The notes under the pieces were generated by a model. It did not search any database and was not told the origin of the DNA. It saw only the letters and a list, made by a program, of their open reading frames with translations. A stretch of DNA of 64,000 nt from Acanthopleura granulata. Its lineage: Eukaryota > Mollusca > Polyplacophora > Chitonida > Chitonidae. Numbering within the stretch: the stretch's first letter is position 1; every line of letters begins with the position of its first letter. Below are positions 13,030-26,600 of this stretch, piece after piece. The translations under genes and the position numbers were made by a program. The stretch covers positions 2,356,001 to 2,420,000 of the forward strand of contig JABBOT010000004.1 in assembly GCA_016165875.1 (NCBI GenBank), written 5' to 3'.

Positions 13030-13240
13030 AGGGGTTAGCATGCCAGGGTGGCGTAATGACCCAGGTGCCTCTCACCAATGTGGTCACTGTGAATTCATTC
13101 TGGCTTCTTCTCTGGCCATACGTGGGAAGATCCGCCAACAACTTGCAGATGGTTGAGGGTTCCCCCCAGCTCTGTTCGGTTTCTTCCCACCATAGTGCTG
13201 GCTGCCATCATATAAGTGAAATATTCTTGAGTACAGCTGC
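13030..13240 (+). mobile_element. SINE family 1 copy
   Basis: A forward copy with a diverged head (ggggttagcatgccag), B-box-like gtcactgtgaattc, the central domain, and gagtacagctgc at the end. There is no clear A-rich tail. Confidence 0.75.
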
Positions 13241-14429
13241 ATGGGGTCACTGGCTATAAGGTTGGGTGCATATCTGTATTCTTGTGCCATTATTTTAAAA
13301 TCCTGTTAGTGGATGACATTTCCCAGGTCATAATACGAAGAAGCAATGTAATTTACAAGAAAAGGCCTGAAAAAGTAACTCACACAGTTGATTTTTTTTC
13401 TCTTTAATCTATGTGTAGATGAAAGATGGATGTAATAATGTTATGTATATATGCAGTAATTTTCTATTTTATCTAAGGAGCAACTTCATCATCAAAAAGA
13501 ACAGAAAACAAGAAAAAGTGAATAACAGAGGGTTTTTTTCACATAAATTCACATCTACTTACAGGTAAAAGATGGGTTTAATAATGTTATGTATATAGGC
13601 AGTAATTTTCTTATTTTTTATGATTATAATGGAGTTCAAAATATCATAGTTAATGTGAACCTCTGTATATCATTTTGTCCTGTTACTCAGTGTATGCCAA
13701 TAACCAAGGTGACTGTTCACAATTAGTACTTGTTTGTCACAGAAGAGATCCACTGGATATTTCGTGTTGAGATCAACGTACTGTGGAAAGTTACAGTGTA
13801 ACAGTTCTGTTACAGATGTGCTTTGAATTATCTGAATGTTATAAACCATCACTAACCATGAAAGCATGTTAAATTTTGTCATCACGTTTAGCTTGTAATG
13901 TTCTTAGAATGTATTTATTGTATGTACACTAGAGGAGCGCACATCATTGCCATAGATGTTGCTCAATCATCCAGTCTTCTCTGACTTAAAGGTGAACTGT
14001 CCCGGTTGATCAATTTTTTCATGTAAAATAGGCACTGTAAATCTTAGAGGTATCTTAAACATTCGCTAGATTTTTTTAAAGGTACATTTTTTCTGATAGA
14101 CCAATAGGCAAAGTTTGGTATTTTCTACATGCATATTGAAGAGTCCCTAGTGTATGACGTCATCCTGGCAGTATGCCATTTTCAGCAGTAATCAGCTATG
14201 CTAATCACACCCTGAATTACAATGAGAGTAGGTTTTCATACCCTCCTGTCGAACCCCTCCACGAGAAGATAGATAATTGCCATTTGACATGACCATTTGG
14301 AACTGAATAAGCACTGTAAATTAAGCTCTAGGCATTAGGAATCTACAGACTGAAAACATTGTGCCGAAACAAAAAAAAAAAGAGAAATGCCATAAATGTT
14401 CATTAAGTGGGGCCTCCACTGGGTGCTCT
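13241..14429. other. Intergenic, no gene recognised
   Basis: Plain AT-rich sequence. A short phrase, gatgggtttaataatgttatgtatat, occurs in two variants near 13425 and 13571, indicating a small local duplication. Confidence 0.4.
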
Positions 14430-14665
14430 TAGCATGCAAGTTCAGCATAATGACCCAGGAGGCTCTCTCCAATGTGGTTGCTGTGAGCTCATGCTGGGTA
14501 CCCCTCTGGACGTATTTGGTAAGGTCTGCCGGCAACCTGCAGATGGTCATGGGTTTCCCCTGGGTTTTGCACGGTTTCCACCCACCATAATGCTGGATGC
14601 CATCGTATAAGTGAAACATTCTTGAGTCCGTTGTAACGCACCAATCAAATAAATATATAAGTAAT
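14430..14665 (+). mobile_element. SINE family 1 copy
   Basis: A forward copy. It has tgacccaggaggctctc, the central domain with ggtctgccggcaacctgcag, then caccaatcaaataaatatat. The head is diverged. Confidence 0.8.
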
Positions 14666-15069
14666 GCACACACCAGTACCATTGAAGTTTTGGTGATGAA
14701 TGTATTTTTTTCTTGGAATTTTAGATGTTAAATATATTTTTATTTTCTACAAGTAAAAAAAATCTCCAGGTGCATATTTTTGTTGACATCATTTTTCTTA
14801 TGTCACTCCACTATCATTCCATTAAGTAAAGTGAAAAACAGAAGCAGGACAATTTATCTTTAATGCTGTACACAAGCGCAATGCTCTATGCAGAAGGGCA
14901 GCTTAAATCATCAATATTATTGGCTACCAAATATCGCAAAAATGTTCTCTCATGCACAAACAACTTGAGATGCTGGACTTTATTTGGCTATCACATGAAA
15001 AGTCTTGTGAATTAAATCCAAAAATATTTTTGTAGGGGGGAGGGTGGTTGCCTCCATGATGTAAATCCA

Positions 15070-15345
15070 GGTAGTGAGTATGCTAGTGCAGTGCAATGAC
15101 CCAGGAGTGTCTCACCAATGAGGTCACTGTGAGTACATGGTCATCTCATGCTGGCTTCCTCGCCAGATGTAAGGAGGAAATTCAGAAAGCAGCCTGTAGA
15201 TGATCATGAATTTCCTGGGCTCAGTTTCCTCCCACCATAATGCTGGCTGCTGTCGCGAAAGTGAAATATTCTTGAGTACGGCAGAAAACACCAATCAAAT
15301 AAATAAATAAATTATTATTATAATTATAAATAAATTATAAGAACA
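15070..15345 (+). mobile_element. SINE family 1 copy
   Basis: A forward copy ending in a long A/T tail (caatcaaataaataaataaa followed by ttattataattat). The head reads gtgagtatgctagtgcagtg. Confidence 0.8.
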
Positions 15346-16329
15346 GATATTTTGTCTGTGGTCACAAGGCCTATGTGACTGCAGTGATAGATACTTGGAC
15401 AGAGTGATGGCAGACAAATTGCCAGTATCACGGGTATTCTCTCAAGCATGTGGTGGTCACACAGAGACAGCTTAAGTGCAGTTTATAATCTGGTGGCTCT
15501 GTGGTTGCTGACACAAGTTAGTGGGGTGAGCTATGGAGCTATGAAGAGGGCTTCTATGACTCCATAGTTGAACTGAGGCTGTCTAGGGTGCTAGACGCGT
15601 CTAGTATTTGTACATGTATTTTACTTGTACAGAATTTGGTATTTATTGAAGAGTTACCTGTATGGCCATGCCAGAGTTTGGCTGTATGTTCAACCATGAA
15701 TATGTTAAGAGCTTTCAATGTCAATGTGATTCTGACGTTTTTGTTTTGCCGTGACAATTTTTGTAAATAAGTGCTGAGCAATTGCTCTGTGTGTTTGCCA
15801 TAACTCTGAATTTTGCAACAATGCAATATTGTGGTTTGATTTCGAAAACCAAATTACTTGTAGGTTTTTGAACTTGTTCTATGATATATCATTGACAGAA
15901 AATGTTACAGTTCATGTAAAATTATGGTGACACAGTACGAGTAGAGTGATATTACTGTTATGTGTAAGTAAAGTAAACTTTGACTGATGTGACAATGAAG
16001 GTTATTATTACCATTAATATTTCTGTAATGCATGTTCTCTTGTGACTTTTCTGTTCATGTTAGCTTACTGTGACTGAAGTCTGGGATAGATGTGTATGTT
16101 ATACAGAAAAGAAAATAATGAGCCATAAGTAATGTTTTCTGTTTTAACAGATGTTTTTTTTTAATATATATTCGCAGCCAGTCGCTGCCTTTTTGCTGTG
16201 TTCGTCATTTGTTCACACTTAAAAAATAAATCATTAAAGCCAATGCTTGCATTTTCTTTTTTGCAGTGTGCAAGAACCTTGCCATCACACAACAGTCACA
16301 TGGAGACACCCTTGATGGAACATGGATAT
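15346..16329. other. Intergenic, no gene recognised
   Basis: No exon, RNA gene or recognisable repeat could be supported. Confidence 0.4.
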
Positions 16330-16455
16330 ATTTATTTATTTATTTGATTGGTGTTTTATGAAGTACTGAAAAGTGTATTCTGGGAGGAAACTGGGCAGAG
16401 CCCGATGGAAACCCACGACCATTCGCAAGTTGCTGGCAGACCTTCCGTTGTGCAC
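16330..16455 (-). mobile_element. SINE family 1, 3' part
   Basis: A minus-strand copy that begins with tttatttatttgattggtgt and stops inside the central domain at gctggcagaccttccgtt. Confidence 0.75.
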
Positions 16456-17149
16456 CATGGATATAAGCGAAATGTAAAGTTAGCATTCCAGTGCTGTGCA
16501 AAGGTAATCAATTTGGAAGATGTCAAGAGTACTTGTACTGTTACTCAGTTACTTTAGTGAAAAAGAAAGGGATATATTTTGGGACTTTTTGCTTGTTTAT
16601 CCGTCAGGCAGGTTTTCGTATCCCATGAAATAACTACTCCTCCATGTATTATCAAAATTTTGATAAAACTCTTGGATAAAGTTGAAAAACCCAAGAAAAT
16701 CAGCCCAATCCGTACATTATAGTTTCCAATATTAATGACTTCCTCAGTTCAGAGTGGTTGCTGGTTACTATGTGATAACTGCTTAAAAAAAGTTTTGAAT
16801 GCACTTTTACTTTGTGATCGTGTAGGTGAAGTTCAAAAACTAGCTTGATCCATGCCTTAGTTTTATATATACAGCTTGGTATAAAAATTGTGTGAATATG
16901 CTGGTTTGTTTTAAGCAGAACCTTGTCCGGTGACCGGACAGACCAAGTTTCTCTCACTTATTGTTTAATTCACAATAATTTCAAGTCCTTGAACGTGCTT
17001 CGAAATATATATGTGCCTCATATTGTAAAATTTACTCGTATAGATTTCATTCACTTTGTTTAATGTATTAAGGAATTTTCACTTTAACACCTGCTTTGGT
17101 GGTCAGGTTTATAGCTGGAGCAAACCGAGGTAAATCTATAATAGCCACC

Positions 17150-17360
17150 TACCCTATTCCTAGGACAGACAGTAGTCCTGCTGAATATAACATATTACAT
17201 ATTTCTCCCAGTTTTATGAAAAAGTAAAGATATTGATATGTTAGTCATTGGATGGTTTAATCATGGAAGAAAAAAGAAACGTTTCATCCACATAACATTT
17301 AAATATACGTTAGGTTGAAAGGGCAGATCAGCTGTCTCAAAACTTAGAAGAATTAAGGTA
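17150..17360. mobile_element. MITE family A, copy 1
   Basis: About 210 bp bounded by imperfect inverted ends (taccctattcctagg and cttagaagaattaaggta) and flanked by TA. The interior (agtcctgctgaatataac, cccagttttatgaaaaagt) matches the copies at 28769-28982 and 32558-32761. Confidence 0.6.
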
Positions 17361-18486
17361 TCATGATTGCTTTCAAAAACAGGTCCCTCACTGGTTTGGA
17401 CTGTCATAAAAATCTACACTTGCATACTGGACATGTGTACATTGCATGTCAAAGTTCATAATGGAACTTGAACAGGCATAAGTCTCTTAAAAACAGGCAC
17501 TATTGACATGTACTATTTTCCACTTCAGACTAAACTTTTTTTGAAACATTCCAAAAGAGGAAAAAATGACCAGTGCCTTAATGTACAAAGAGTACAGGAG
17601 GGTGATTAGTTGGTAAAAAATTCCATGGAATCACGGGTGGTTTGGTGTGATTATCAAAATATAAAAACATAATAATACTTCTCTTCTGCCAAACGGATAT
17701 TTATTTTCCATAAAACTTTCCTCTTTTGGTGAATAAATAAGTGACTCATTTACATATTTCGAGCATGTTGCATATATATACTGATAACAACTGCTATACA
17801 ACTAGCATATGGTCAATTAACAAAAATTCCTCTGGAATGACATCTGGGTTTATGCATCATTACTTTTTACAAAAGTCTGGAAATGTTGTCTGCAAATGGA
17901 AACCATCACCACCAAAACCAAAGTTGTGCAACTGCTCTACTGCAGTGATCAGTTCTCTTCATTCAGCATCTAAACAAGTTTTATAGTTGAAGACATAAAA
18001 TAAAATTCATAACATACTTTTCAGTATAAAAGATTGAACAATTGCAGCTTTATGCCAAATCAATAGCACATGTAAGTGAGCAAACCAATGATTCACACTG
18101 ACAAACCAATGGTTCACACTGACAATTTACATTTCATAAAAAATGACAGCCTTTATTAAATGAAATTCTTTACAATTACTATTCCTCTGAAAACAGAGGC
18201 CAATGGAGAACTGTTCTTAATTTTTCATGGAGATCATGGTGGTATCCAACTTTTTAAAAACTGTTATATTTAGACTCCCTGTAAGAAATTTGTAAATAAA
18301 GTACTGGTATATCACAATAACATCAACAAATTCAAGGAAATTTTACATTTTCAAATTTGAAATTCAACTTCTTCAAAATAGTCTTGACTTCATTTAAAAA
18401 CTTTACATGTGCATGTATGCATACATGTGACCTACAGCCCTGCTCTATTTGCTGCTGAATAATCAGCAAACTAGTGGATATACTAT
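17361..18486. other. Intergenic, no gene recognised
   Basis: AT-rich. A 22-bp phrase (aaaccaatgattcacactga) is tandemly doubled near 18084-18125. Nothing else was supported. Confidence 0.4.
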
Positions 18487-18745
18487 AATACAATGTGGTT
18501 AGAGCGTTTGCCTCGCGAGATATGCAATCAATCCCTGATTGGGTCATTGCTGCCTCGCTTGGCACTCAACACTGAGAGGACAGAGCAAGGAAACAGGATT
18601 GATCGTCCCCAGTGTCAACCTAATGTTATTAAGAGTGTGCTGTGTCTCGTGCCTTCGGCATGATGTTCCAGCAGCGCCATCACTTTGACGGCAAGGGCTC
18701 ACCTTGCCATAAATAGACATACATACAGCATACATACATTCTATG
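18487..18745 (+). mobile_element. SINE family 2 copy
   Basis: A second tRNA-headed element. The head is tggttagagcgtttgcctcg, followed by ctgcctcgcttggcactc, gagcaaggaaacagg and ctcgtgccttcggcatgatg. It ends in a tacata-rich tail. Related copies are at 28350-28485, 49716-49945 and 59436-59680. Confidence 0.75.
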
Positions 18746-18751
18746 AACAAT

Positions 18752-18800
18752 CAGCATCATATAACTGAAAAATTGTTGAGTGTGACATAAAACAACACTG
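18752..18800 (+). mobile_element. SINE family 1, short 3' fragment
   Basis: It contains catcatataactgaaaaatt and gtgtgacataaaacaac, a diverged relic of the SINE 3' end directly after the family 2 copy. Confidence 0.4.
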
Positions 18801-20656
18801 CAAAGAAACCTCAGCCTATGAAATGAAGTCAAATTTGATCCCAGTGACCGAGTCTAAAATCATAATCATAACCAGATAATCCTATTTGTAAAGCTGAAAT
18901 TTGTCATTTTAGTTTCACCATGTAAATTAAATGCCTTATAGTGCCCTGAGTAGGAATGTTATTTTATCCTTGCAGGTGCCTCAACCCAGTTAACACAGGG
19001 ATTTAGTTTAATAATTGGAATTTAACACTGTTGATTTTTTACTTGCATTACAGTGATTAGGTTTCTCCTATATATAGATTTAAACACAGCTCTGGGAAAT
19101 TAACCCAGAGCCCAGGTATATGAAACAAGCTTTTGGCAAAAACTGAGAAACTGGATTCCAAGATGCGATCTCAGCAGTCAAGGTGTATTAAAGGACCAGC
19201 AATCTGCTTTCAAGCAAATGCGGCCATTAATTATAAAAAACACAATGATCTTACAGACATGTAGAGTGCACCCTAATCGTATGACTAGCTTTTAAACTGT
19301 CTTGCATGAAAATTGTAAAATGAATAAGAAACAGCCATGCATATATGAAGATTTAAAACTGCCAAGACAATCAATTAACAAGTCCCATAAACTTAACACA
19401 TTTATATACATCAGTGGCGATCAAAAGAGACAAAATATACACAAGCAGTAGGTATACACTGATCATAGTGGATCATATTAAGCCACAAATTTCTACACGT
19501 GTTGGTAACAATTCTGTTTCTATGATCTACCTACACTGATTAAGGCCTTATATGTCAGAGTAAAAAATTCATTGCATGAGAGAGCCATGTAACAGATAAG
19601 AAAAAAATAACATGCATAGAATGTATCAAAATTGCCAGTTCGGGCAGTAGGAAACATTGGATGTAAGTTATGTGGCTGTTATCACATTTGAATATAATAT
19701 AGAAATATGACCTGATTTTATCTACCATAACACTTATTCACCTTAGCCGAGAAGACCTGTCGATCTCATAAAACAGCCACTTCAACTTCAATTCTTTTTC
19801 TGTGCTAAGTGGGATACCTGCAGAAGTCCAAAGTGGGAAGATAACATCATTTTAGTGACGCTGAACATTCCTCAGAAAACGTCGAAAGCACCACGTAACA
19901 ATATACAGTCCGTGTGTGTCCCAACAAAACAACGCACCCTCATACCATTTTACCATTGATGAACTCTTCATAATAATACACGAATAACAGATCAAAGCTT
20001 GATAAATTGATTGTTAATGCAAGTTGGTAGATGTTTTCAGTTTCATGCTCAATGGATATTCCACTGGGCTTGATATGGTAAATTAGAACAACATGTAAAC
20101 ACGAAACGATGCGTTTCCTCTGTTTAACCGCCTGGAAATGAAACGACCCAGTAACTACATCAGCACATGCCATATGTAATTCTTTGGTTATCTTTAACAT
20201 AATTTTGAAAATAATTGGTAGGTGAAATACTGGTATGGATATGTCCTTGAGTGAATGCAGTAAATCATGTACAATTATATGTATTTCCTAGAATTATGCA
20301 TCCGATGAAGTATACAACATATTAACAGATTCTACTAAGCAGTATTAGGCTTCCTATCATTTGGCCAGCTGACTTGGGGTAACACATTGCAGTGAACTCA
20401 CGATTTAACATTGCTCTAACAGAAAGTAGTTGGATGCGAACTCGTTCATACACATAACACTACCTTACAGTTATATCTCAACTATTTTTTCAAAGGAAAC
20501 CAGGAGACTAGAATTGAGTACATGTACAAAAGTAATAACAATGAGCCTCAGCAAACAAATGTTTTTTAGGCAGCTCACAGCAATACATTACCCCTAAACA
20601 TCGAGAACTAAACTCAAGGAAGTCCAACAGATTTGGACGCCTATATCACAGCATGA
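18801..20656. other. Intergenic and 3' flank of SGK3
   Basis: The 3' UTR of SGK3 must lie in the right part of this stretch, but no polyadenylation site could be chosen with confidence. No further gene was seen. Confidence 0.4.
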
Positions 20657-23600
20657 TCAATTAAAAGCATCTTCTGCTGGTGGCACGTAGGAAAACCCCA
20701 GGAATGCCCCATCTGCCTCCCTCACACTCGCACTAACCAGCTTCTGGTCAGCTGACTTTCCCAGTGAAGCTGTAAACAAGATTTACTTTATTAGTCATTT
20801 ATCTGACTGACATCACTCGGGTTCTTGACTTGGCAGTCACATTATAAACAGCATGTACACAATAAAGTGATTACCCTACAGGGCTACTTATCCACAATGG
20901 CACTGCTGATGTATTGGTCAGTTAATCTCATGAACAGGACGCTCTACTAACCGAGGCTAAGTGATTGACTGACTCTTGCTCAATAAACACTGAGCTCAAG
21001 AATTACCTTGCCCAGGTACCTGACAACCTCCTGACCTGAAGCCACAACAGAAACAGTGAGCCTGATAATCACAAACCAACCAGCAATATTAGGCTTCAAA
21101 CTAACGGAAGAAACAGACAACATTCTGATTTTATTTCTTATTTAGGGTCATTCAGAACCTGTTAAATACAACCTTGCTTGAGATCATCTACATGCAAGCA
21201 GGCAACCATATAAACACAAATTCACAATGGTTTCAAAGTCCTTGTACAAAGTTGGTGTCAAAAATGTGAATGACTGACTACAGCGACTTACAGAATTGTG
21301 TGTCACAATTAAAAATATCTCAGTTAATACTCAATCATTGATTACAAATTCCCTGAGAAGTTATAATACATGCAGTTACTATAGTGCTCTGTCCCCATGG
21401 CTTAGCAACCAATGCAGTTGCTGTGAGTTCAAGTTCAGCTCATGCTAGCTTCCTCTCTGGCCGTACGTGGAAAGGTCTTCCAGCAACTGCGGATGTTTGT
21501 GGGTGTCCCCCGGGCTCAGCCCGGTTTTCTCCCACCATAATGCTTGCCACCATCATGTAAGTGAAATATTCTTGAATACAGCATAAAACATCAATCAAAT
21601 AAGTAAATCAAATAAATCATGGCTTAGTACTGGTGTCCTTACCTGGAACAGGTTCCCGCACAAACTCCGGATCAAAATGCTTCAAATCCAACTGGCCACT
21701 CTGTTACATAAAGACAACATTGTTATATTTACCTTAATAACAAGTTTTTATCTAACACTGATCTCGCAATGACTGCTTCAAACTTAACATGATTTTTAAC
21801 ATTACATGTATTTCTGACATATCACAAGAAGGGCATTATTTTCCTCATCTTTTTCCAGAATCTAAATGGATTCATGTAGATTTCCAGAATCCATCAGAAT
21901 CTTGTCCAAATCTGGTATCACAAGAGTTGATGCAAGTGAAGGTTTGGAAGCATATGAAAGCATACATACTTAGGGGATTCCATGTTCATAACTTAAATGA
22001 TCTGAAACAATGCATTTTTTTTTATTGCAATATATCAATGAAATTAAAATGTGAAAAATGTGAGTATATTTGCGAAGATTTTGTTTCCAGGCATCATGAT
22101 TCCCGGATTCCCATTGAAAGTAAACATGGTAAAGCTCTAACAAGGATGTCTCAGAATGAGCTTGATGTAACCTGGTATATGACCTAGACTTTCTGTAAAA
22201 CTTCTTTGGGAATTAATTTAAATTTAGTGCATAACTTCATCTTCACTTTAAATACATATTTACTGTGCTGTCTTACTAAAGCATCAAACTGAACACACAA
22301 GACAGGGCACCAAATAGCCTCCACAAGTGACTGGCGAAACCTCAGACTTGATTACACATACAGGGGGGGGAATTCGTATCAGTGTAGGTTACTCGCATTT
22401 GGTGGTCTCAATTACTTTACCAACAGCTTACCATATGTGAATTCTAAGAAAGTGCTCTTATTTGCTCTATTAACATCTTACCACATGTGAAATTTCAAGG
22501 TGATCTCATTTGCTTTAACATCTCAACACATCTGAATTATAAGGATTTTCTCTCATTTGCTCTACCAACAGCTTAATACATGTACATCAGAATTATAAAG
22601 ATGTGTTCTTGATTTCCTCTACCAATAGCTTACCACATTAGAATTTCAAGGTGCTCACATTTGCTCTACTAGGAGCTTAACACATGTACATGTACATTAG
22701 CATCATAAGGATGTGTTCTTGATTTCCTCTACCAACAGCTTACCACATTAGAATTAAAAGGTGTTCTCATTTGCTCTACTACCAACTTAACTGTGCACAT
22801 ATGTACATTAACATTATAATGATGTGTACTTATTTGCTCTACCAACAGATTAATACATTTGAATCATAAGTTCTGTTTTGCTGTACTAACAACTCACCAC
22901 ATTTGGATGAATTCACTTATTTCTTACATGAAGACTTACCACATTTGGATTATAGGGGGGCTCCACTCGTTTATTGTCCAAATCATCCCAGTTGATATCA
23001 GAAAAAAACTCATGTGATCTGATTTCTTTAAAATCTTGTTTACAACCCAAACGCTTTTCCTTCTCCTTCTGCAACAGCTGCGATGAAAAGTGTTTAAGAG
23101 TTTACTTTTGTGTTGAAATCAATAACTCCATGTTTATGAGCAAAATCGCCTTCAGGTATATGATAAAAGGACACATAAAAAATTTGTAACCCTTACCAGT
23201 GAATGTGTGATGTTAATGGAAAATTAACTTGTGTCCACAAATTCAAGCACTTTATATTACATGTACTTAGAAAAATTGCAAAAATAAATTTTTCTGTTTA
23301 CATTTTATATCTGTAAGTGGTAGCAACATGCATGGTTTAAGTAGACAGGTTTCACACCTTTAGTACAATCAAATTAAATGACAGATTGTTTTACCAGGAT
23401 TTTGAATGACAGATATTTTGAAAACTGGCACAGACATTCAGTCATTTATATTTTTCTTTTGATAGAAAACCTACCCCTTCCAGAATATGTCGAGCATTCA
23501 AAGACACATTGGTTCTCAATCTTAGAGGTTTATACAGGATGTTGTCATACATTTCTGCCGTGTCCCTGCTGTAGAATGGAGGCTGTTGACCAAAATGAAG

Positions 23601-26600
23601 AAATTTGTAATTATCTTTCATATTTCTAAGCTTGAAAAGTCACCCCTACCCACAATTAAATGCACTGCAAACTAGATGAAAAAATTAGAATCAATCGAGT
23701 AATTATCTCACCCATTGTCCCACCTGCTCCTGAACCAATATCCAATGAAAGTAAAGGATGAATAAACGAAAGCAAGTAATAACTTCATATATTATGAAGC
23801 CTAGCATTCAAAAATGAAATATTTGAGTAGTAAGAAACCAACCAAGCCATATAGCATCTCATAGAGGACAGCTCCTAGACACCACCAATCCACTGTCTTA
23901 TCATATGGCTGCTTCCTCAGAACTTCAGGCGCAAGGTACTGCAAAATAACCAGAGTAAATGCTAAAATCCATTTATGTTCACATAAACATAATGTCCACA
24001 TAACACAATCTATGAAATGTATTTTAAGTTTCACAAAAACATTAGGGAATTTGGCATATTTTTCCTCTGTTGGAAGTGAGGACCTGTGTTTTACCTCCGG
24101 AGTTCCACAGAATGTGGAAGTTGTTCCCATTCCTTCTATTCCTTCTTTACACAGTCCAAAATCTGTCAGCACAACATGGCCCTGTAGCAAGAGAATACAA
24201 CACCACACTAAATTCTTATTTCAGAAACTTAATACATACATGTACATGTAGTTGTGCACACTAGACCATCCCACATCCACAGTTTAGCTCTAGATGTGTA
24301 ACCTTCCTTGACACTGCAGTTCTGGTAAATACATGTTTTCAACACACTGCTTACAATAGACATAAGAAAATCAGACCTGGCTCATGATGAAATCACCCCA
24401 TTCATGTATGTAAAGAAGTTGAGACTATGAGTGATTAACCCCCTGATGATTTATTTTATTTACTTATTTATTTGAGTAGTGTTTTATGCCGTACTCATGA
24501 ATATTTCACTTATACCACAGTGGCCAGAATTACGGCGGGAGGAACCCAAGCAGAGCCATGTTGCAACCCACGACCATCTGCTGGTTGCCGGAGAGGAAGC
24601 CAACATGAGGTGGGCTTGAACTCATAGCGATCACATTTGTGAGGGGCACCTCTGTCATTACGCTGTACTAGCGTGCTAATCTCCCTCAGCAAATGGAGGT
24701 CCCCTCTCCTAGCAAACCATGGCATTTTGACTTGACCAAGAATATTTCCCCACCAAAAAGAGGCCCACAAACCAGCTGAAACTGGATACAAAGCTTCAAT
24801 GGGCAAACCATGGCATCTTCACTGGGCCAAGAATACTTCCTGACCAAAAGAGGGCCCCAAACCAGTTGAAGTTGGATACAAAGCTTCAATGGGCAAACCA
24901 TGGCATCTTGGCTGGACCAAGAATACTTCCTGACCAAAAGAGGGCCCCAAACCAGTTGAAGTTGGATACAAAGCTTCAATGGGCAAACCATGGCATCTTG
25001 GCTGGACCAAGAATACTTCCTGACCTACAGAGGCCTCCAAACCAGTTGAAGTTGGATACAAAGCTTCAATGGGCAAACCATGGCATCTTGGCTGGACCAA
25101 GAACACTTCCTGACAAAAAGAGGCCCACAAACCAGCTGAAACTGGATACAAAGCTTCAACGGGCAAACCATGGCATCTTCACTGGGCCAAGAATACTTCC
25201 TAACCTACAGAGGCCTCCAAAGCAGCTGAAGTTGGATACAAAGCTTCAATGGGCAAACCATGGCATCTTGGCTGACCAAGAACACTTCCTGACCAAAAGA
25301 GGTCCCCAAACCAGCTGAAGCTGGATACAAGTCTTGAATTTCCTTGATCCAAAATTAATGACTTCCAACAGAATTTCCACACAGCTAGCACAAAAATGTC
25401 ACCTACCTTGGAATCCAACAATATGTTTTCTGGCTTTAGATCTCTGGAGATTTAGAAGAGATAAAGATATACATGTACTTGATGTAAATGTACATGCATA
25501 ACAGAAGCTGCTGTCCTGACATCTTCTATATATCTTGAGCAAAAGTATGGGCAAAGTCTCTACAAATCCTGAACACATAAGGATCAATTGACAAGTATAT
25601 TAGAGGCTACAGGGAAAGCGTCAATCAGCAGATAAGGAGCCTTTATTTATTACACCTCAGAGAGGTTTGTCTTGATCTGATTAACTATTCTCTGCCTTCC
25701 ACACACCCAGATCATGCTACAAAGGCACCTACTATTAATTTCTAACTATCCCAGTTATTAATTGACCTCACACGACAAACAAGTTAAATAGATGTACCTG
25801 TATATGATGTTGAGAGAGTGTAGGTAGCCCAGAGCACTGGCCATCTCTGCTGAGTAAAACTTGGCTCTAGCCTCAGGGAAGTACCGTTCTCGTTGTAAAT
25901 GAAAGAAAAGCTGTAAAGCACAACATGCAAACAGTTTATTTTAGTCTAACCAGAACAGTGTCTTGTACAATATTCTTTTACAGGTACACAGAAGATGAGA
26001 AAAAAAATTGAGAAACAAGTTTAAATTACGGACACAGCTTCATATATAGTGATGTTTCTGTGCTTTCAGACAAACATTGTACAAAAACGTCTTATAGTAG
26101 CAGGAAAAGCTCACTTCCCTCAGGCTGAAATATTCATCGAATGATATTTCATATTTCAAAGGTACTACAGTATGACTTGCCTTGAAACTGATCAGTGTAA
26201 ATGTAAAAGGTAAAGATATATTTTTTTTTACAGATAAAGACCCATGTTATAATATAACATGGACAACATGGGTCTTACCACATGAGGTGTTTTCCAAATG
26301 TCATGTATCTCTAATCAGGCTTGGTATATGGTTCTTCATCTTTTTGTCCTGTCCACAGTTTTAAATGTTTGCTCTCAACAAGGAATGTGTTATGTAGATA
26401 TACATAAAGGTGTAAATTTTTGCACAGCTCCATCAGATGTAGAGACACTCACATACATGTACTAGAGAAAAAAAAAATAGAGACCTCTGCATAAATTACC
26501 TCACCACCGTTCACATAGTCCAGAACAAAATAAAGTTTATCTGGGGTCTGGAAGGAGAAATGCAGGCCAACTAGGAACGGATGTTTGATGTTTTTGAGCA

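Noticed and set aside
21789..22187. 132-codon frame on + inside an SGK3 intron
   Set aside because: It has no recognisable motif, no splice framework and no repeat match. It could be chance; it was not strong enough to list as a gene.
24866..25318. Long open frame of 150 codons with a repeating 30-residue peptide
   Set aside because: It is created by the 90-bp tandem repeat, whose length is a multiple of three; both strands are equally open.
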